The notes below the pieces were generated by a model, which saw nothing but the letters and a program-made list of their open reading frames with translations, was not told the origin of the DNA and searched no databases. A program made the translations under genes and the position numbers. Shown piece after piece: positions 25,727 through 34,182 of a stretch of 52,680 nucleotides of DNA. How positions within the stretch are numbered: position 1 is the first letter of the stretch; each line of letters opens with the position of its first letter. The DNA is from JBGTLU01 sp041743935. Lineage in GTDB: Bacteria > Bacteroidota > Bacteroidia > Sphingobacteriales > Sphingobacteriaceae. The stretch is from contig JBGTLU010000014.1 of assembly GCA_041743935.1 (NCBI GenBank), positions 1 to 52,680 on the forward strand, written 5' to 3'.

Positions 25727-27421
25727 TTGGCAACGTCAAAAAAACCATTACTTAGTAGATTCCAGCAAAATTTGGGCTTAATTGCCAGTTTTATTGGACT
25801 CATCTCCCTTACCCTTTTTATTGGTTTATTCTTAGGGTACAGATTTACACAGCAATTTGTAGTAAGTAAGTTTAATGCCGATAAAGCCGATGTACTGGAT
25901 AATACCATGCGCCCATACAATGATTTGGTTTTTAATCGGATTCCAAAAATTTCATTATATCAAGGCTTCTTAGATTCGGTTTCTATATCTAAAATATCTG
26001 CCAATCACTTACGTAATTATCCGTTTATAGATTATATCCAGTTTTATGATATCGAGATAAGTAATAGAGAAGTAGCAGACGGATTTAGAATAGATCGTTT
26101 TTCAGCCGGATTGAAAGCCGTTTTTAAGTTTCAACGTCAGAGTTTACAGCCCGATGTACTGTACAGACAAGGAAACAATACAAGCTATCCCTTAGAATCC
26201 ACTGCCGAATTTGGCGATGCATTATTGAAATTTTCGCGGTATGTAATGTCCAGCGATTCGAATAAGATATTAACCAATGATGATATTTATAAGATTTTTT
26301 ATACCGTAAATCACGGCAGCATAAGCTATTTGAATGTACCAAGAAGAGAAGAGATCATCGTCTATAAAAATTTAATGACCAATCCGAATTTGCCCTTATC
26401 GCCACTTTACGACCAAGATTTAGTGTCGTATCGTTTCAATCCATATAATATTCAAATTAAAAACACCAACCCAAAACTATACTCAGAAATATACATTAAA
26501 CCTGTAATCTTCGATTCATTAAGTACAAGTAAACAACATTATACCACAGGAATTGTGTTGCCCGGTGCATTTGCCGAACATCAATTGTATTTTATATCCA
26601 GTAAACAACACATCCAGAAATTGGTATTACGAATTTTCATGCCCATTGCCATCTTCTTTTTTGGTATTTATTTGTTGATGCTACTCATCGGATATTTAAT
26701 TCTAAGAAATTTACACATCAACAGAAAGATGTTTAGTTTACAATATGATTTTATAAATAACCTAACACATGAGTTTAAAACACCGGTAAGTGTTATAAAA
26801 ATAGCAGGCAATAATATACTAAGTGCAAATGAACTTACAGAACGTGAGCGAAAACACTACGGAAAAATACTCGACGAAGAGGCAGATAAATTGAATAATT
26901 TATTAACCAAATTATTATCCTTTACTCAACTAGAAAACAGAGCAATAAAAATTAAATACTCTAAAATTAACATGGAGGTATTTATTCAGAATTTAATTGA
27001 TGAATATCAATTAAAGTATCCAGAATTTAACATAGAATATGATTTAAATGATATCGAATTCATAGAATCTGATAGTGTGTTGCTCGGAAGTGTGTTTACT
27101 AATTTAATGGAGAATGCATATAAATATTCACCTTCGGATAGAAAGTATCTATCCATATATCTGAAAAAAATAAAAAAGGAAGTAGTAATTAAATTTACTG
27201 ACCAAGGTATAGGAATTGCAGATAATGAACTGGAAAATGTTTTCAAGAAATTTTATAAAGTAGATAATGAGTTTAACAGGCACGGAAGTGTTGGTATAGG
27301 ACTATCTTTCTGTAAAGAAGTTGTTCAGTTTTTAGACGGAAACATAAATGTAAAAAGTAGAATAGGAAAGGGAACTGAATTTAAAATTGTGTTACCTTTA
27401 AAATTAAATAATAAAATCTAA
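25727..27421 (+). CDS. Sensor histidine kinase with large periplasmic domain
   Basis: The 564-residue product autophosphorylates and passes phosphate to the adjacent regulator. It starts at TTG 25727; no ATG upstream is in frame and a later ATG would remove the first membrane helix (LGLIASFIGLISLTLFIGLF), so the non-ATG start is well supported. Residues about 40-300 form a periplasmic domain I cannot assign to a known sensor family. A second helix lies near 305-330. The kinase core is complete: H348 in NNLTHEFKTP, N-box NLMENAYKYSP, G1 DQGIGIAD, G2 GSVGIGLSFCKE. It is 4 bases from the response regulator gene. Confidence 0.93.
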   Translation: MATSKKPLLSRFQQNLGLIASFIGLISLTLFIGLFLGYRFTQQFVVSKFNADKADVLDNTMRPYNDLVFNRIPKISLYQGFLDSVSISKISANHLRNYPFIDYIQFYDIEISNREVADGFRIDRFSAGLKAVFKFQRQSLQPDVLYRQGNNTSYPLESTAEFGDALLKFSRYVMSSDSNKILTNDDIYKIFYTVNHGSISYLNVPRREEIIVYKNLMTNPNLPLSPLYDQDLVSYRFNPYNIQIKNTNPKLYSEIYIKPVIFDSLSTSKQHYTTGIVLPGAFAEHQLYFISSKQHIQKLVLRIFMPIAIFFFGIYLLMLLIGYLILRNLHINRKMFSLQYDFINNLTHEFKTPVSVIKIAGNNILSANELTERERKHYGKILDEEADKLNNLLTKLLSFTQLENRAIKIKYSKINMEVFIQNLIDEYQLKYPEFNIEYDLNDIEFIESDSVLLGSVFTNLMENAYKYSPSDRKYLSIYLKKIKKEVVIKFTDQGIGIADNELENVFKKFYKVDNEFNRHGSVGIGLSFCKEVVQFLDGNINVKSRIGKGTEFKIVLPLKLNNKI

Positions 27422-27425
27422 AGCC

Positions 27426-28121
27426 ATGGATCGTAGCAAAATTAAAATTGCAGTAATAGAAGATGACGAAAACTTACGGTTTTTAGTAGTTCATCGTTTA
27501 CAAAAAGAAGGTTTCGTAGTGCTCGAAGCTGCTAATGGCTTAGAAGGCGAGGCTTTAATCCTGAAGAATAACCCCGATATTGTTTTATTAGATTGGATGA
27601 TGCCTGGCAAGCAAGGATCTGAAGTTTGTACTAGTGTGCGCGAACAAAAATTTGAGAACCTTGTCATCATGATGACAGCAAAAGCACAAGACGTGGATAA
27701 AATAGATGCATACAATTTTGGTGTATCTGATTACATCACCAAACCATTTAACATGGATGTATTGGTGGCGCTTTTGGACAATAAAGTGAAATATATTAGC
27801 GGATTAGAAAAAAGCGAGGTTACCAAATTCGGTAACATGGAACATCAGCCTAATATTCACTCCCTCATTAAAAAAGGGAAGAAAATTGAGCTAACTATTC
27901 TTGAGAACAGAATTCTTCTTTATTTTCTTAAAAATCCAAATAAGGTCATCAACCGAGATGAGCTAATGCTGGTAGTTTGGGGATATAACTCGGATGTAAA
28001 TACCCGAACGTTAGATATGCACATCGTTCGTTTACGCAAAAAAATTGAAGATAACCCAGAAGAACCTTATTACTTACAAACGGTACGTGGTATTGGGTAT
28101 AAATTTGTGATCCCAGAGTAA
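27426..28121 (+). CDS. OmpR-family response regulator
   Basis: The 231-residue protein has a receiver domain with acidic pair E12/D13/D14, phosphoacceptor D56 in LLDWMMPG, T84 in MMTAKA and K106 in ITKPF, followed by an OmpR/PhoB winged-helix domain (about 135-230) containing RTLDMHIVRLRKKIED and TVRGIGYKF. The gene follows the kinase by 4 bases. Its targets are not evident; the upstream S9 peptidase gene is the only candidate in the same operon. It converges on the UbiA-type gene with an 8-base gap and no visible terminator. Confidence 0.95.
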   Translation: MDRSKIKIAVIEDDENLRFLVVHRLQKEGFVVLEAANGLEGEALILKNNPDIVLLDWMMPGKQGSEVCTSVREQKFENLVIMMTAKAQDVDKIDAYNFGVSDYITKPFNMDVLVALLDNKVKYISGLEKSEVTKFGNMEHQPNIHSLIKKGKKIELTILENRILLYFLKNPNKVINRDELMLVVWGYNSDVNTRTLDMHIVRLRKKIEDNPEEPYYLQTVRGIGYKFVIPE

Positions 28122-28129
28122 TTCATCCA

Positions 28130-28975
28130 TTAACTTAAGCTAATTATCATTAGTAACGAAAGAATATACTGCAGTATCAGTATACCATCTATCCCTATGG
28201 CATAAAAATAAGGGTGTTTGTTTGTGTCTGCTTTAATCCATAAAAAAGTACTTACAATAGCAATTGTTAAGGATGAAATTATCCATTCAGTAGGATGATG
28301 CAAGATGCTCAATACGCCAAACGTAATCAGCAAAATTATGGCAAATTTTTTGGCAGATTGTAATCCTATTAAATGTGGTATAGTTTTAAGTTGATGTTTT
28401 GCATCGGCAATAAAATCTCGTACATCAAAAGCCAAGGTTAGCGCAGTTATCAACAAAAATCTTTCAGTAATTAATAAAACAGATTTTTTAGTAAATAAAT
28501 CGATGTTTTGTATTAGCATTGGCAATATCACTACCCCAATGGTCCAACTAAGGCTGATTAATACCAATTTTAAGCCAGGTATTTTTCTGAACCCTTGATT
28601 GGTAAAAAACGGGAAATAATAAACAAACACCATTAAAAACTGAAAAGCAACTGCAATTTTTACCTGCATTGTAAATTCCAAAAATAAAACCGCTACAAAA
28701 GGGATAAGTGCCAAGGATAAAATCCGTATGGTTCTTTTATGCTCAATTAACCATTGTAATTTCGTGTCGGTAGTTTTTAAATTCCTATCGGGTTTATTGA
28801 AAACAAAAACCTGCACATGATAAACTAAAAAGGTGCTAATAAAGAGATAAAAAAGTAAGCTATAATCTGCTGGAAGTTCTAGGTATAAGAAGGTGAGTAA
28901 TCCTTGGCAAACTGCACCTACAGAAATAAAAAAATTGCTGTACAGTACATGATTTAAAAAGGGAGAGTTTTTCAA
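28130..28975 (-). CDS. UbiA-superfamily-like polytopic membrane protein
   Basis: This 281-residue protein has eight or nine predicted helices. DVRDFIADAKHQLKTIP near residue 185 resembles the second aspartate-rich motif of UbiA prenyltransferases. The first motif (NxxxD type) is not evident; the equivalent loop has FNKPDRNLKTTD. It may therefore be a divergent prenyltransferase or an inactive relative. Its start overlaps the metallophosphoesterase stop by four bases (ATGA), and it is the last gene of a minus-strand operon. Substrate unknown. Confidence 0.7.
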   Translation of the reverse strand: MKNSPFLNHVLYSNFFISVGAVCQGLLTFLYLELPADYSLLFYLFISTFLVYHVQVFVFNKPDRNLKTTDTKLQWLIEHKRTIRILSLALIPFVAVLFLEFTMQVKIAVAFQFLMVFVYYFPFFTNQGFRKIPGLKLVLISLSWTIGVVILPMLIQNIDLFTKKSVLLITERFLLITALTLAFDVRDFIADAKHQLKTIPHLIGLQSAKKFAIILLITFGVLSILHHPTEWIISSLTIAIVSTFLWIKADTNKHPYFYAIGIDGILILQYILSLLMIISLS

Positions 28976-30234
28976 TAGTTTGCCGAACTGTTTAGTTCAA
29001 AGATGGTAATTTCTGGATAAATACCCACTCTCCCCGGATATCCAATGAAACCATAACCAACGTTTACATACAATTGTTGGGCTTGGTGTTGGTACAATCC
29101 GGCCCATTCTGGATAAATATATTGCACCGGGCTCCATTGCAAATCTCCTACTTGTACGCCAAATTGCATTCCGTGGGTGTGGCCAGAGAACATGGCATCC
29201 ACATCCGAATATTTTTCCAAAACCTCTGCTCGCCAATGACTAGGGTCGTGAGATAAAAGTAATTTAACTGCAGCTTCTTCTGTTCCGGGCATGGCAAGGT
29301 CCATTCTGCCTTTTTTAGGGAATCGTCCCGTTCCCCAGTTTTCTATCCCAACTATAGCTAATTTATCTCCGCTTTGTTCCAGAATTCTGTTTTCGTTTAT
29401 CAATAAATCCCAACCCATATTTTTCTGAACGGTTACTAAATCTTGGAAGTTTTTTGCTTTTGCACGAGCATTTTGCCATGAGCGGTAATCGCCGTAATCA
29501 TGATTTCCAAGAACCGAGTATACGCCTAAAGGCGCTTTTATTTTATCAAATACATCGGTGTAATTTCTCAATTCATCGGTGCTGTCGTTTACTATATCTC
29601 CTGTGAAAAATACCAGATCTGGTTTCTCTGCCATCAATAAATCCACTCCACCGGTTACGGCTTTTTTGTTGTAAAAACTACCAGCGTGTATGTCGGATAT
29701 TTGGGCTATTCGCAAGCCATGGAATGCTTTAGGTAAATTTGGTAAACGTAGTATTACTCGTTTAATCTTATAGTCGTGCACGCCCGAGAGTATGCCAAAA
29801 CTTAAGGATGCAAATGGGATAGCAGCCATGGCAATACCAGCTTTTATTAAAAACTCAGATCGGGGAATACTGTCTGAGGTGCTCAAAGGAGTTTTTTCTG
29901 TTTTTTTTGAGCGAGATATTTTATTAATCAACCATTTTATCAATCGTCTGATATCATCACTTAAATAAATGGGCAAAGCGAATAATTTGGAGAAATAAAC
30001 CAGAAAAAACCAAACCATTACTACGGTTCGCAAATTTCTGCCGATTGAAAAAAAGATGCCTATCAGCATTCCTGCCATAGTTATTATGGTAATAACCCAA
30101 AATATAGAAAGAAATAGTTTGCGTTTTTTGGTTGCAGTTTTATCAAAAAAATGTAATAGAACTCGCGATATATATAAATCGAGAAAAAGTAAAAAACCAC
30201 AAACTATGAGTAGGGTTAACTCTCGATTTTCCAT
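28972..30234 (-). CDS. Membrane-anchored metallophosphoesterase (YkuE-like)
   Basis: The 420-residue protein has three to four N-terminal membrane helices (within residues 1-100), a linker with PRSEFLIKAG, then a calcineurin-like phosphoesterase domain. The metal ligands are complete: D181 and H183 in ISDIHAG, D213 in TGDIVND, N244 and H245 in LGNHDYGDY, H329 in LLSHDP, and H352/H354 in SGHTHGMQFG. The arrangement matches the YkuE/YaeI group, acting on phospholipid-type or other phosphoester substrates outside the membrane. It overlaps the UbiA-type gene by 4 bases and follows the AAA+ gene by 6. Confidence 0.92.
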   Translation of the reverse strand: MENRELTLLIVCGFLLFLDLYISRVLLHFFDKTATKKRKLFLSIFWVITIITMAGMLIGIFFSIGRNLRTVVMVWFFLVYFSKLFALPIYLSDDIRRLIKWLINKISRSKKTEKTPLSTSDSIPRSEFLIKAGIAMAAIPFASLSFGILSGVHDYKIKRVILRLPNLPKAFHGLRIAQISDIHAGSFYNKKAVTGGVDLLMAEKPDLVFFTGDIVNDSTDELRNYTDVFDKIKAPLGVYSVLGNHDYGDYRSWQNARAKAKNFQDLVTVQKNMGWDLLINENRILEQSGDKLAIVGIENWGTGRFPKKGRMDLAMPGTEEAAVKLLLSHDPSHWRAEVLEKYSDVDAMFSGHTHGMQFGVQVGDLQWSPVQYIYPEWAGLYQHQAQQLYVNVGYGFIGYPGRVGIYPEITIFELNSSANY

Positions 30235-30240
30235 GTATTA

Positions 30241-31764
30241 TTATCGGTAATCGTTTTCATCAAAATCGTCTTCGCCCAAACTAATATCGGCATTAAACAA
30301 ACTATTGAACATGTCTTTAAACTCAATCCCATTGTTAGCATAATGTTTGCTAACCAATGAGTGCTCAGCTAAACCGTGTAAAACTAACTCCATCAATAAT
30401 ACATCTTTTATTTTTTTAGCATTATTTTTTTTCACCAGCTCATTTAATCCCGGAACGGAAAATAATGCTTTTGCAAAATCCTTATCCGAAAGGGTGTCTG
30501 ATAATTGCAAGGTATTGCCTTGTCCAAACCAATTAATTATATCTGCATACAAATTATTTTGATTGCCATCTGGCGACTTACCTTTTGCTTTTTTAGCTTT
30601 TTCGGGGTCAGGAAGGTAATTTTTAAATTGATTTTTGATGGCTTTACCAATAAGGATGTGTGCTACATTGGCAGGGCCTTCCAATTCGCCCTCGTATACC
30701 AATTCTATCTTTCCAGTAATGGCAGGAATCAACCCTAAAAAATCTGCTATACGAACGCTAGTTTTCTTTTCTTTGTTTAGGATGGCTCTGCGCTCGGCAG
30801 TGCTGATTAGATTTTCGTATGCACTAATGGTTAAGCGAGCCGAAACTCCGCTTTTTTTATCGATGTATTCATTGTTTCGGGCTTCAAATGCAATCTGTTC
30901 AACTAAATCTTTTACCAACTCATCCGCTTCAATTTTTACAAAATCATTGTTTATTTGTGCTTCTTGCTGAGTAATAGCTTTTGCAATTTCTATTGTTTTT
31001 GGGTAATGAGTTAAAATCTGGCTTTCGATTCTATCTTTCAGTGGCGTAACAATGGAGCCACGATTGGTATAATCTTCTGGGTTGGCAGTAAAAATAAACT
31101 GAACATCCAAAGGCAATCGCAACTTGAAGCCCCTGATTTGAATATCGGCTTCTTGCAAAATATTAAATAACGATACCTGAATACGTGCTTGTAAATCCGG
31201 AAGTTCGTTGATTACAAATATACCACGATGTGAACGAGGAATTAATCCATAATGTATCACTCGTTCATCAGAATAAGGTAGTTTTAAGGTAGCTGCTTTT
31301 ATTGGGTCAACATCTCCAATTAAATCGGAAATGGTTACATCAGGGGTAGCTAGTTTTTCGGTATATCGTTCATTTCGGTGTAACCAAGCGATGGGCGTTT
31401 GTTCTCCTTTCGTTCTTATTTCATTAACTCCATGCCAACTAATAGGGTTGTAAGGGTCGTCAAATAATTCAGATCCGGCAATATAGGGGATATATTCATC
31501 CAATAAATTAACCATCAATCTGGCAATTCGTGTTTTGGCTTGACCTCTTAATCCAAGTAATAAAATGTTGTGTTTAGATAAAATGGCTGTTTGTATATCC
31601 GGTATTACGGTATCATCAAATCCTAAAATACCTTCTAACCCAGTATTCCCGTTTTGAAGGTTTTGTATTAAATTATCTCGGAGTTCTTGTTTAATACTCT
31701 TGGTTTTATATCCCGATTTTTTTAGTTCAGCAAGGGTAGTAATAGATAATAAATTATTGCTCAT
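30241..31764 (-). CDS. AAA+ ATPase, magnesium-chelatase subunit I / MoxR-like
   Basis: This 507-residue ATPase (ATG 31764, MSNNLLSITT) belongs with magnesium-chelatase-I/MoxR-type AAA+ proteins. The Walker A motif is GLRGQAKT at residues 71-78, and Walker B is GIFVINELPD at 181-190; a long insertion before Walker B is like that of ChlI. A longer frame from 31824 would overlap the upstream vWA gene by 41 bases and adds a poorly convincing acidic start. AAA+/vWA pairs use ATP to remodel or insert metal into target proteins. Bacteriochlorophyll genes are absent, so chelation of Mg into porphyrin is unlikely. The C-terminus is acidic (EDDFDENDYR). Confidence 0.88.
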   Translation of the reverse strand: MSNNLLSITTLAELKKSGYKTKSIKQELRDNLIQNLQNGNTGLEGILGFDDTVIPDIQTAILSKHNILLLGLRGQAKTRIARLMVNLLDEYIPYIAGSELFDDPYNPISWHGVNEIRTKGEQTPIAWLHRNERYTEKLATPDVTISDLIGDVDPIKAATLKLPYSDERVIHYGLIPRSHRGIFVINELPDLQARIQVSLFNILQEADIQIRGFKLRLPLDVQFIFTANPEDYTNRGSIVTPLKDRIESQILTHYPKTIEIAKAITQQEAQINNDFVKIEADELVKDLVEQIAFEARNNEYIDKKSGVSARLTISAYENLISTAERRAILNKEKKTSVRIADFLGLIPAITGKIELVYEGELEGPANVAHILIGKAIKNQFKNYLPDPEKAKKAKGKSPDGNQNNLYADIINWFGQGNTLQLSDTLSDKDFAKALFSVPGLNELVKKNNAKKIKDVLLMELVLHGLAEHSLVSKHYANNGIEFKDMFNSLFNADISLGEDDFDENDYR

Positions 31765-31783
31765 AAATAGTTTAATCTCGTGG

Positions 31784-32881
31784 TTAACGTATGGTTCTTC
31801 TTCTGTTTCTGATGTAATCTTCAAATATATATTCTCCCAATCCGTTTAGGGTGCTATAAAATGCTTTTCCGCCATTTACTTGGGTAAATTGTCTTACAAA
31901 TTGTTGTAAGTAAGGGTCTTTGGCAATCATAAAGGTTGTAATAGGAATGTTAAGGCGTTTGCACTGCCCAGCCATGTTTAGGGTTTTATTAATTACTTTT
32001 CTGTCCAACCCAACACTGTTTTTGTAATATTGTAGCCCTTCTTTCAAACAGGTAGGTTTGCCATCTGTAATCATAAAAATTTGCTTGTTATGTGTTTTTC
32101 TTCTACGTAAAATATCAACCGCTAACTCTAAACCCGCATAGGTATTGGTGTGAAATGGTCCAACTTGCAAATAAGTTAAATCTTTAATTTCTATTGTCCA
32201 AGCATCATTCCCGAAAACCACAATATCCAAGGTGTCTTTTGGGTAGCGAGTAGAGATTAACTCTGCCAGTGCCATGGCTACTTTTTTGGCAGGTGTAATA
32301 CGGTCTTCTCCATAAAGTATCATGGAGTGCGAAATATCGATCATCAAAACAGTAGAAGTAAGGGTTTTATAATCCATTTCTTCCACTTCTAAATCTCGCT
32401 CGGTGAGTGTAAAATCACTTATTCCATGGTTAATTTGAGCATTATGGATAGATTGTGTTAAGTCTATTTGTTCGGCATTATCCCCAAATTGATATTCTCT
32501 ACGTTCGGCATTTTTTTCATCACCTTGCCCGGAGAAATTTGTGCGGTGGTTTCCTTTGCCAGATTTTTTTAGTTTTCCAAAAATTTCCTCCAATGCAGAT
32601 TGTCGGATACTTTGCTCGGTTTTAGCAGTAATTTTTATTTCTCCGTTTTGGTTTTCTTCCGATAAATAGCCTTTATCTTTTAGCTCCTGAATAAAATCAC
32701 CCATGCCATACTCATCGGTAGTCATGTTATATTTTTTATCCAATTCATTCATCCAAGATAAAGCCTCCCCAGCATCTCCTGCGGTATAGTTTAGTAATTC
32801 CAGAAAAAGTTTTAATAGATCGTCAAAACCGCCTTTAGGCAATTGTTTGAGAATAAATTTACTGAATCCAAATCCGCGCAT
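31784..32881 (-). CDS. von Willebrand factor A domain protein, partner of the AAA+ ATPase
   Basis: The 365-residue protein has a helical N-terminal part (1-110), an acidic/charged linker, and a vWA domain from about 175 with an intact MIDAS: D182-S184-S186 in IDISHSM, a downstream threonine in NTYAGLE, and TDGKPT. There is no signal peptide or membrane helix, so it acts in the cytoplasm. It lies 19 bases ahead of the AAA+ gene, the standard pairing in MoxR/vWA and ChlI/ChlD-like systems. The target is unknown. It heads a four-gene operon with the phosphoesterase and UbiA-type gene. Confidence 0.9.
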   Translation of the reverse strand: MRGFGFSKFILKQLPKGGFDDLLKLFLELLNYTAGDAGEALSWMNELDKKYNMTTDEYGMGDFIQELKDKGYLSEENQNGEIKITAKTEQSIRQSALEEIFGKLKKSGKGNHRTNFSGQGDEKNAERREYQFGDNAEQIDLTQSIHNAQINHGISDFTLTERDLEVEEMDYKTLTSTVLMIDISHSMILYGEDRITPAKKVAMALAELISTRYPKDTLDIVVFGNDAWTIEIKDLTYLQVGPFHTNTYAGLELAVDILRRRKTHNKQIFMITDGKPTCLKEGLQYYKNSVGLDRKVINKTLNMAGQCKRLNIPITTFMIAKDPYLQQFVRQFTQVNGGKAFYSTLNGLGEYIFEDYIRNRRRTIR

Positions 32882-32970
32882 GATTTAGAAAGAACGGTCT
32901 TTAAGGTCTTTTGTTTTGGATAAATTTAGGCTATAAATAAGCAAAATTTATAGTATGAAACCTCTATTTG

Positions 32971-33849
32971 CTAAGGTTTACCAGCCATTAATGCTTTTTC
33001 TGCACGCTTAATAGCCAACTCTTCCTTCCAACTCATGTACTTGCCTTTAAAGTTAGCTTTCATGATATCATCAAATTTTCGTTGAATGGTAAGATTGAAT
33101 AAGCTTTTTGCTTTTATTGCAGGTGATTTGTCCCATGCACGCAGACTAATGGAGTACCCACCTGTTACGTATTTCATCCAATGCCAGTAGCCGGTAGGCA
33201 TAAATAAAGTATCGCCATGTTCAAGGTAACCTTCTAAGCCTTCTACTCCTTTCAATGCCGGAAATTTATCAAAATCTGGATTTTCGATATCGTAATCTTC
33301 GAGAGCATAAGTTGCAAAAGGTATACAATACAAACGTTCTTTCCACTTATATTCAAAAAGTTTGATGTGTTTTTTTCCCTGGAAATGGGTGTGAAAAATA
33401 TGGGCTAAATCAATATCGTAGTGCAAAAAGGTGATAGAGCTTTCGCCCCCAAAAAACATATTAGGGTATCTATCTAAAAAACCACCCATTAATTCTTTCG
33501 GACTTCTGTAGTCATCCAGTAACTGTGGGGCATGTTTAAAAATATCGAACAAAAATATGCGTAAATCCGAAGGTTGAGATAACATCATATCCATGTAATC
33601 ATCAAAACGCATTTCGCTTGCCGGTGTATTGATTGGTTTGGAAGGATCTGCTTTTTCGCTATTGTACAACGGAACAATTTTATCGCCAACCACACTTTTT
33701 AAGTATTCGGGAGTCCATTTTTCATAAGCAGGCCAATTTTTAGCATATCCTTTAATAATAACTGGTTTGCGTGGGTTTAAATATTTGCTCTCAAACGTTT
33801 GTTTGTCTATATTATCTATAACTTCAATTGGTGTATATGTAATGCTCAT
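32971..33849 (-). CDS. JmjC/cupin-8 family 2-oxoglutarate-dependent dioxygenase-like protein
   Basis: This 292-residue protein matches the cupin-8/JmjC family of Fe(II)/2-oxoglutarate hydroxylases. The iron triad is visible as H143 and D145 in FLHYDIDLAH and H223 in TGYWHWM. KKHIKLFEY supplies a lysine suited to 2-oxoglutarate binding. Related eukaryotic and bacterial enzymes hydroxylate protein side chains such as ribosomal residues; no substrate can be assigned here. It is separated from the vWA operon by 89 bases and from the first SusC gene by a 333-base divergent region. Confidence 0.88.
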   Translation of the reverse strand: MSITYTPIEVIDNIDKQTFESKYLNPRKPVIIKGYAKNWPAYEKWTPEYLKSVVGDKIVPLYNSEKADPSKPINTPASEMRFDDYMDMMLSQPSDLRIFLFDIFKHAPQLLDDYRSPKELMGGFLDRYPNMFFGGESSITFLHYDIDLAHIFHTHFQGKKHIKLFEYKWKERLYCIPFATYALEDYDIENPDFDKFPALKGVEGLEGYLEHGDTLFMPTGYWHWMKYVTGGYSISLRAWDKSPAIKAKSLFNLTIQRKFDDIMKANFKGKYMSWKEELAIKRAEKALMAGKP

Positions 33850-33913
33850 GCTAGTATGTGAAATTAAAATGACGTAAATATAATCATAAGGTTAATTGCA
33901 ATTAATAATTGTT

Positions 33914-33971
33914 TTGGCAAAAAGTACGAAGTTTTCAGGATTTTGTTTGATAAGTTGAAAATTTTTGCCAA
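33914..33971. promoter_or_regulatory. Interrupted inverted repeat in the JmjC/SusC divergent region
   Basis: TTGGCAAAAA (33914-33923) and TTTTTGCCAA (33962-33971) are exact inverse copies, separated by 38 bases. They lie in the 333-base divergent region 33850-34182, which otherwise holds the SusC promoter boxes and no gene. They could be paired binding sites for a regulator of either gene, or chance in AT-rich DNA. Confidence 0.35.
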
Positions 33972-34128
33972 ATATTATTCGGAAAATAAACTTAACTCAA
34001 AGGCTATAAAAATTAAGTAAAAGGAAAATATATTTAAATCAGGTTAACATAATCCATTGTTGAATTCAGTTTCGTTTGGTCAGCAGATTCAAGCTTTGAA
34101 AATGCAGAATATAATTTTGTTGTATTTT

Positions 34129-34159
34129 TTTGTTGATTAGTAGATTAACAATACCTTAA
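34129..34159 (+). promoter_or_regulatory. Putative promoter of the first SusC/SusD pair
   Basis: TTTG (34129-34132), 19 bases, then TACCTTAA (34152-34159) fits the Bacteroidota spacing, with the last two positions of the -7 box off consensus. The box lies 31 bases before the ATG, close to the 33 of the second SusC promoter, and the leader sequences after the box are alike. A TAATTTTG at 34112-34119 is an alternative -7 box. Confidence 0.45.
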
Positions 34160-34182
34160 CGCATCAATTAAAAAAATAACAC

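Noticed and set aside
31765..31824. Longer start for the AAA+ ATPase overlapping the vWA gene
   Set aside because: The added 20 residues are acidic and unconserved in appearance, and the ATG at 31764 gives normal 19-base spacing.
30241..32881. Genuine magnesium chelatase for bacteriochlorophyll
   Set aside because: Only the I-like and a vWA protein exist, with no BchH-type subunit or other pigment genes.
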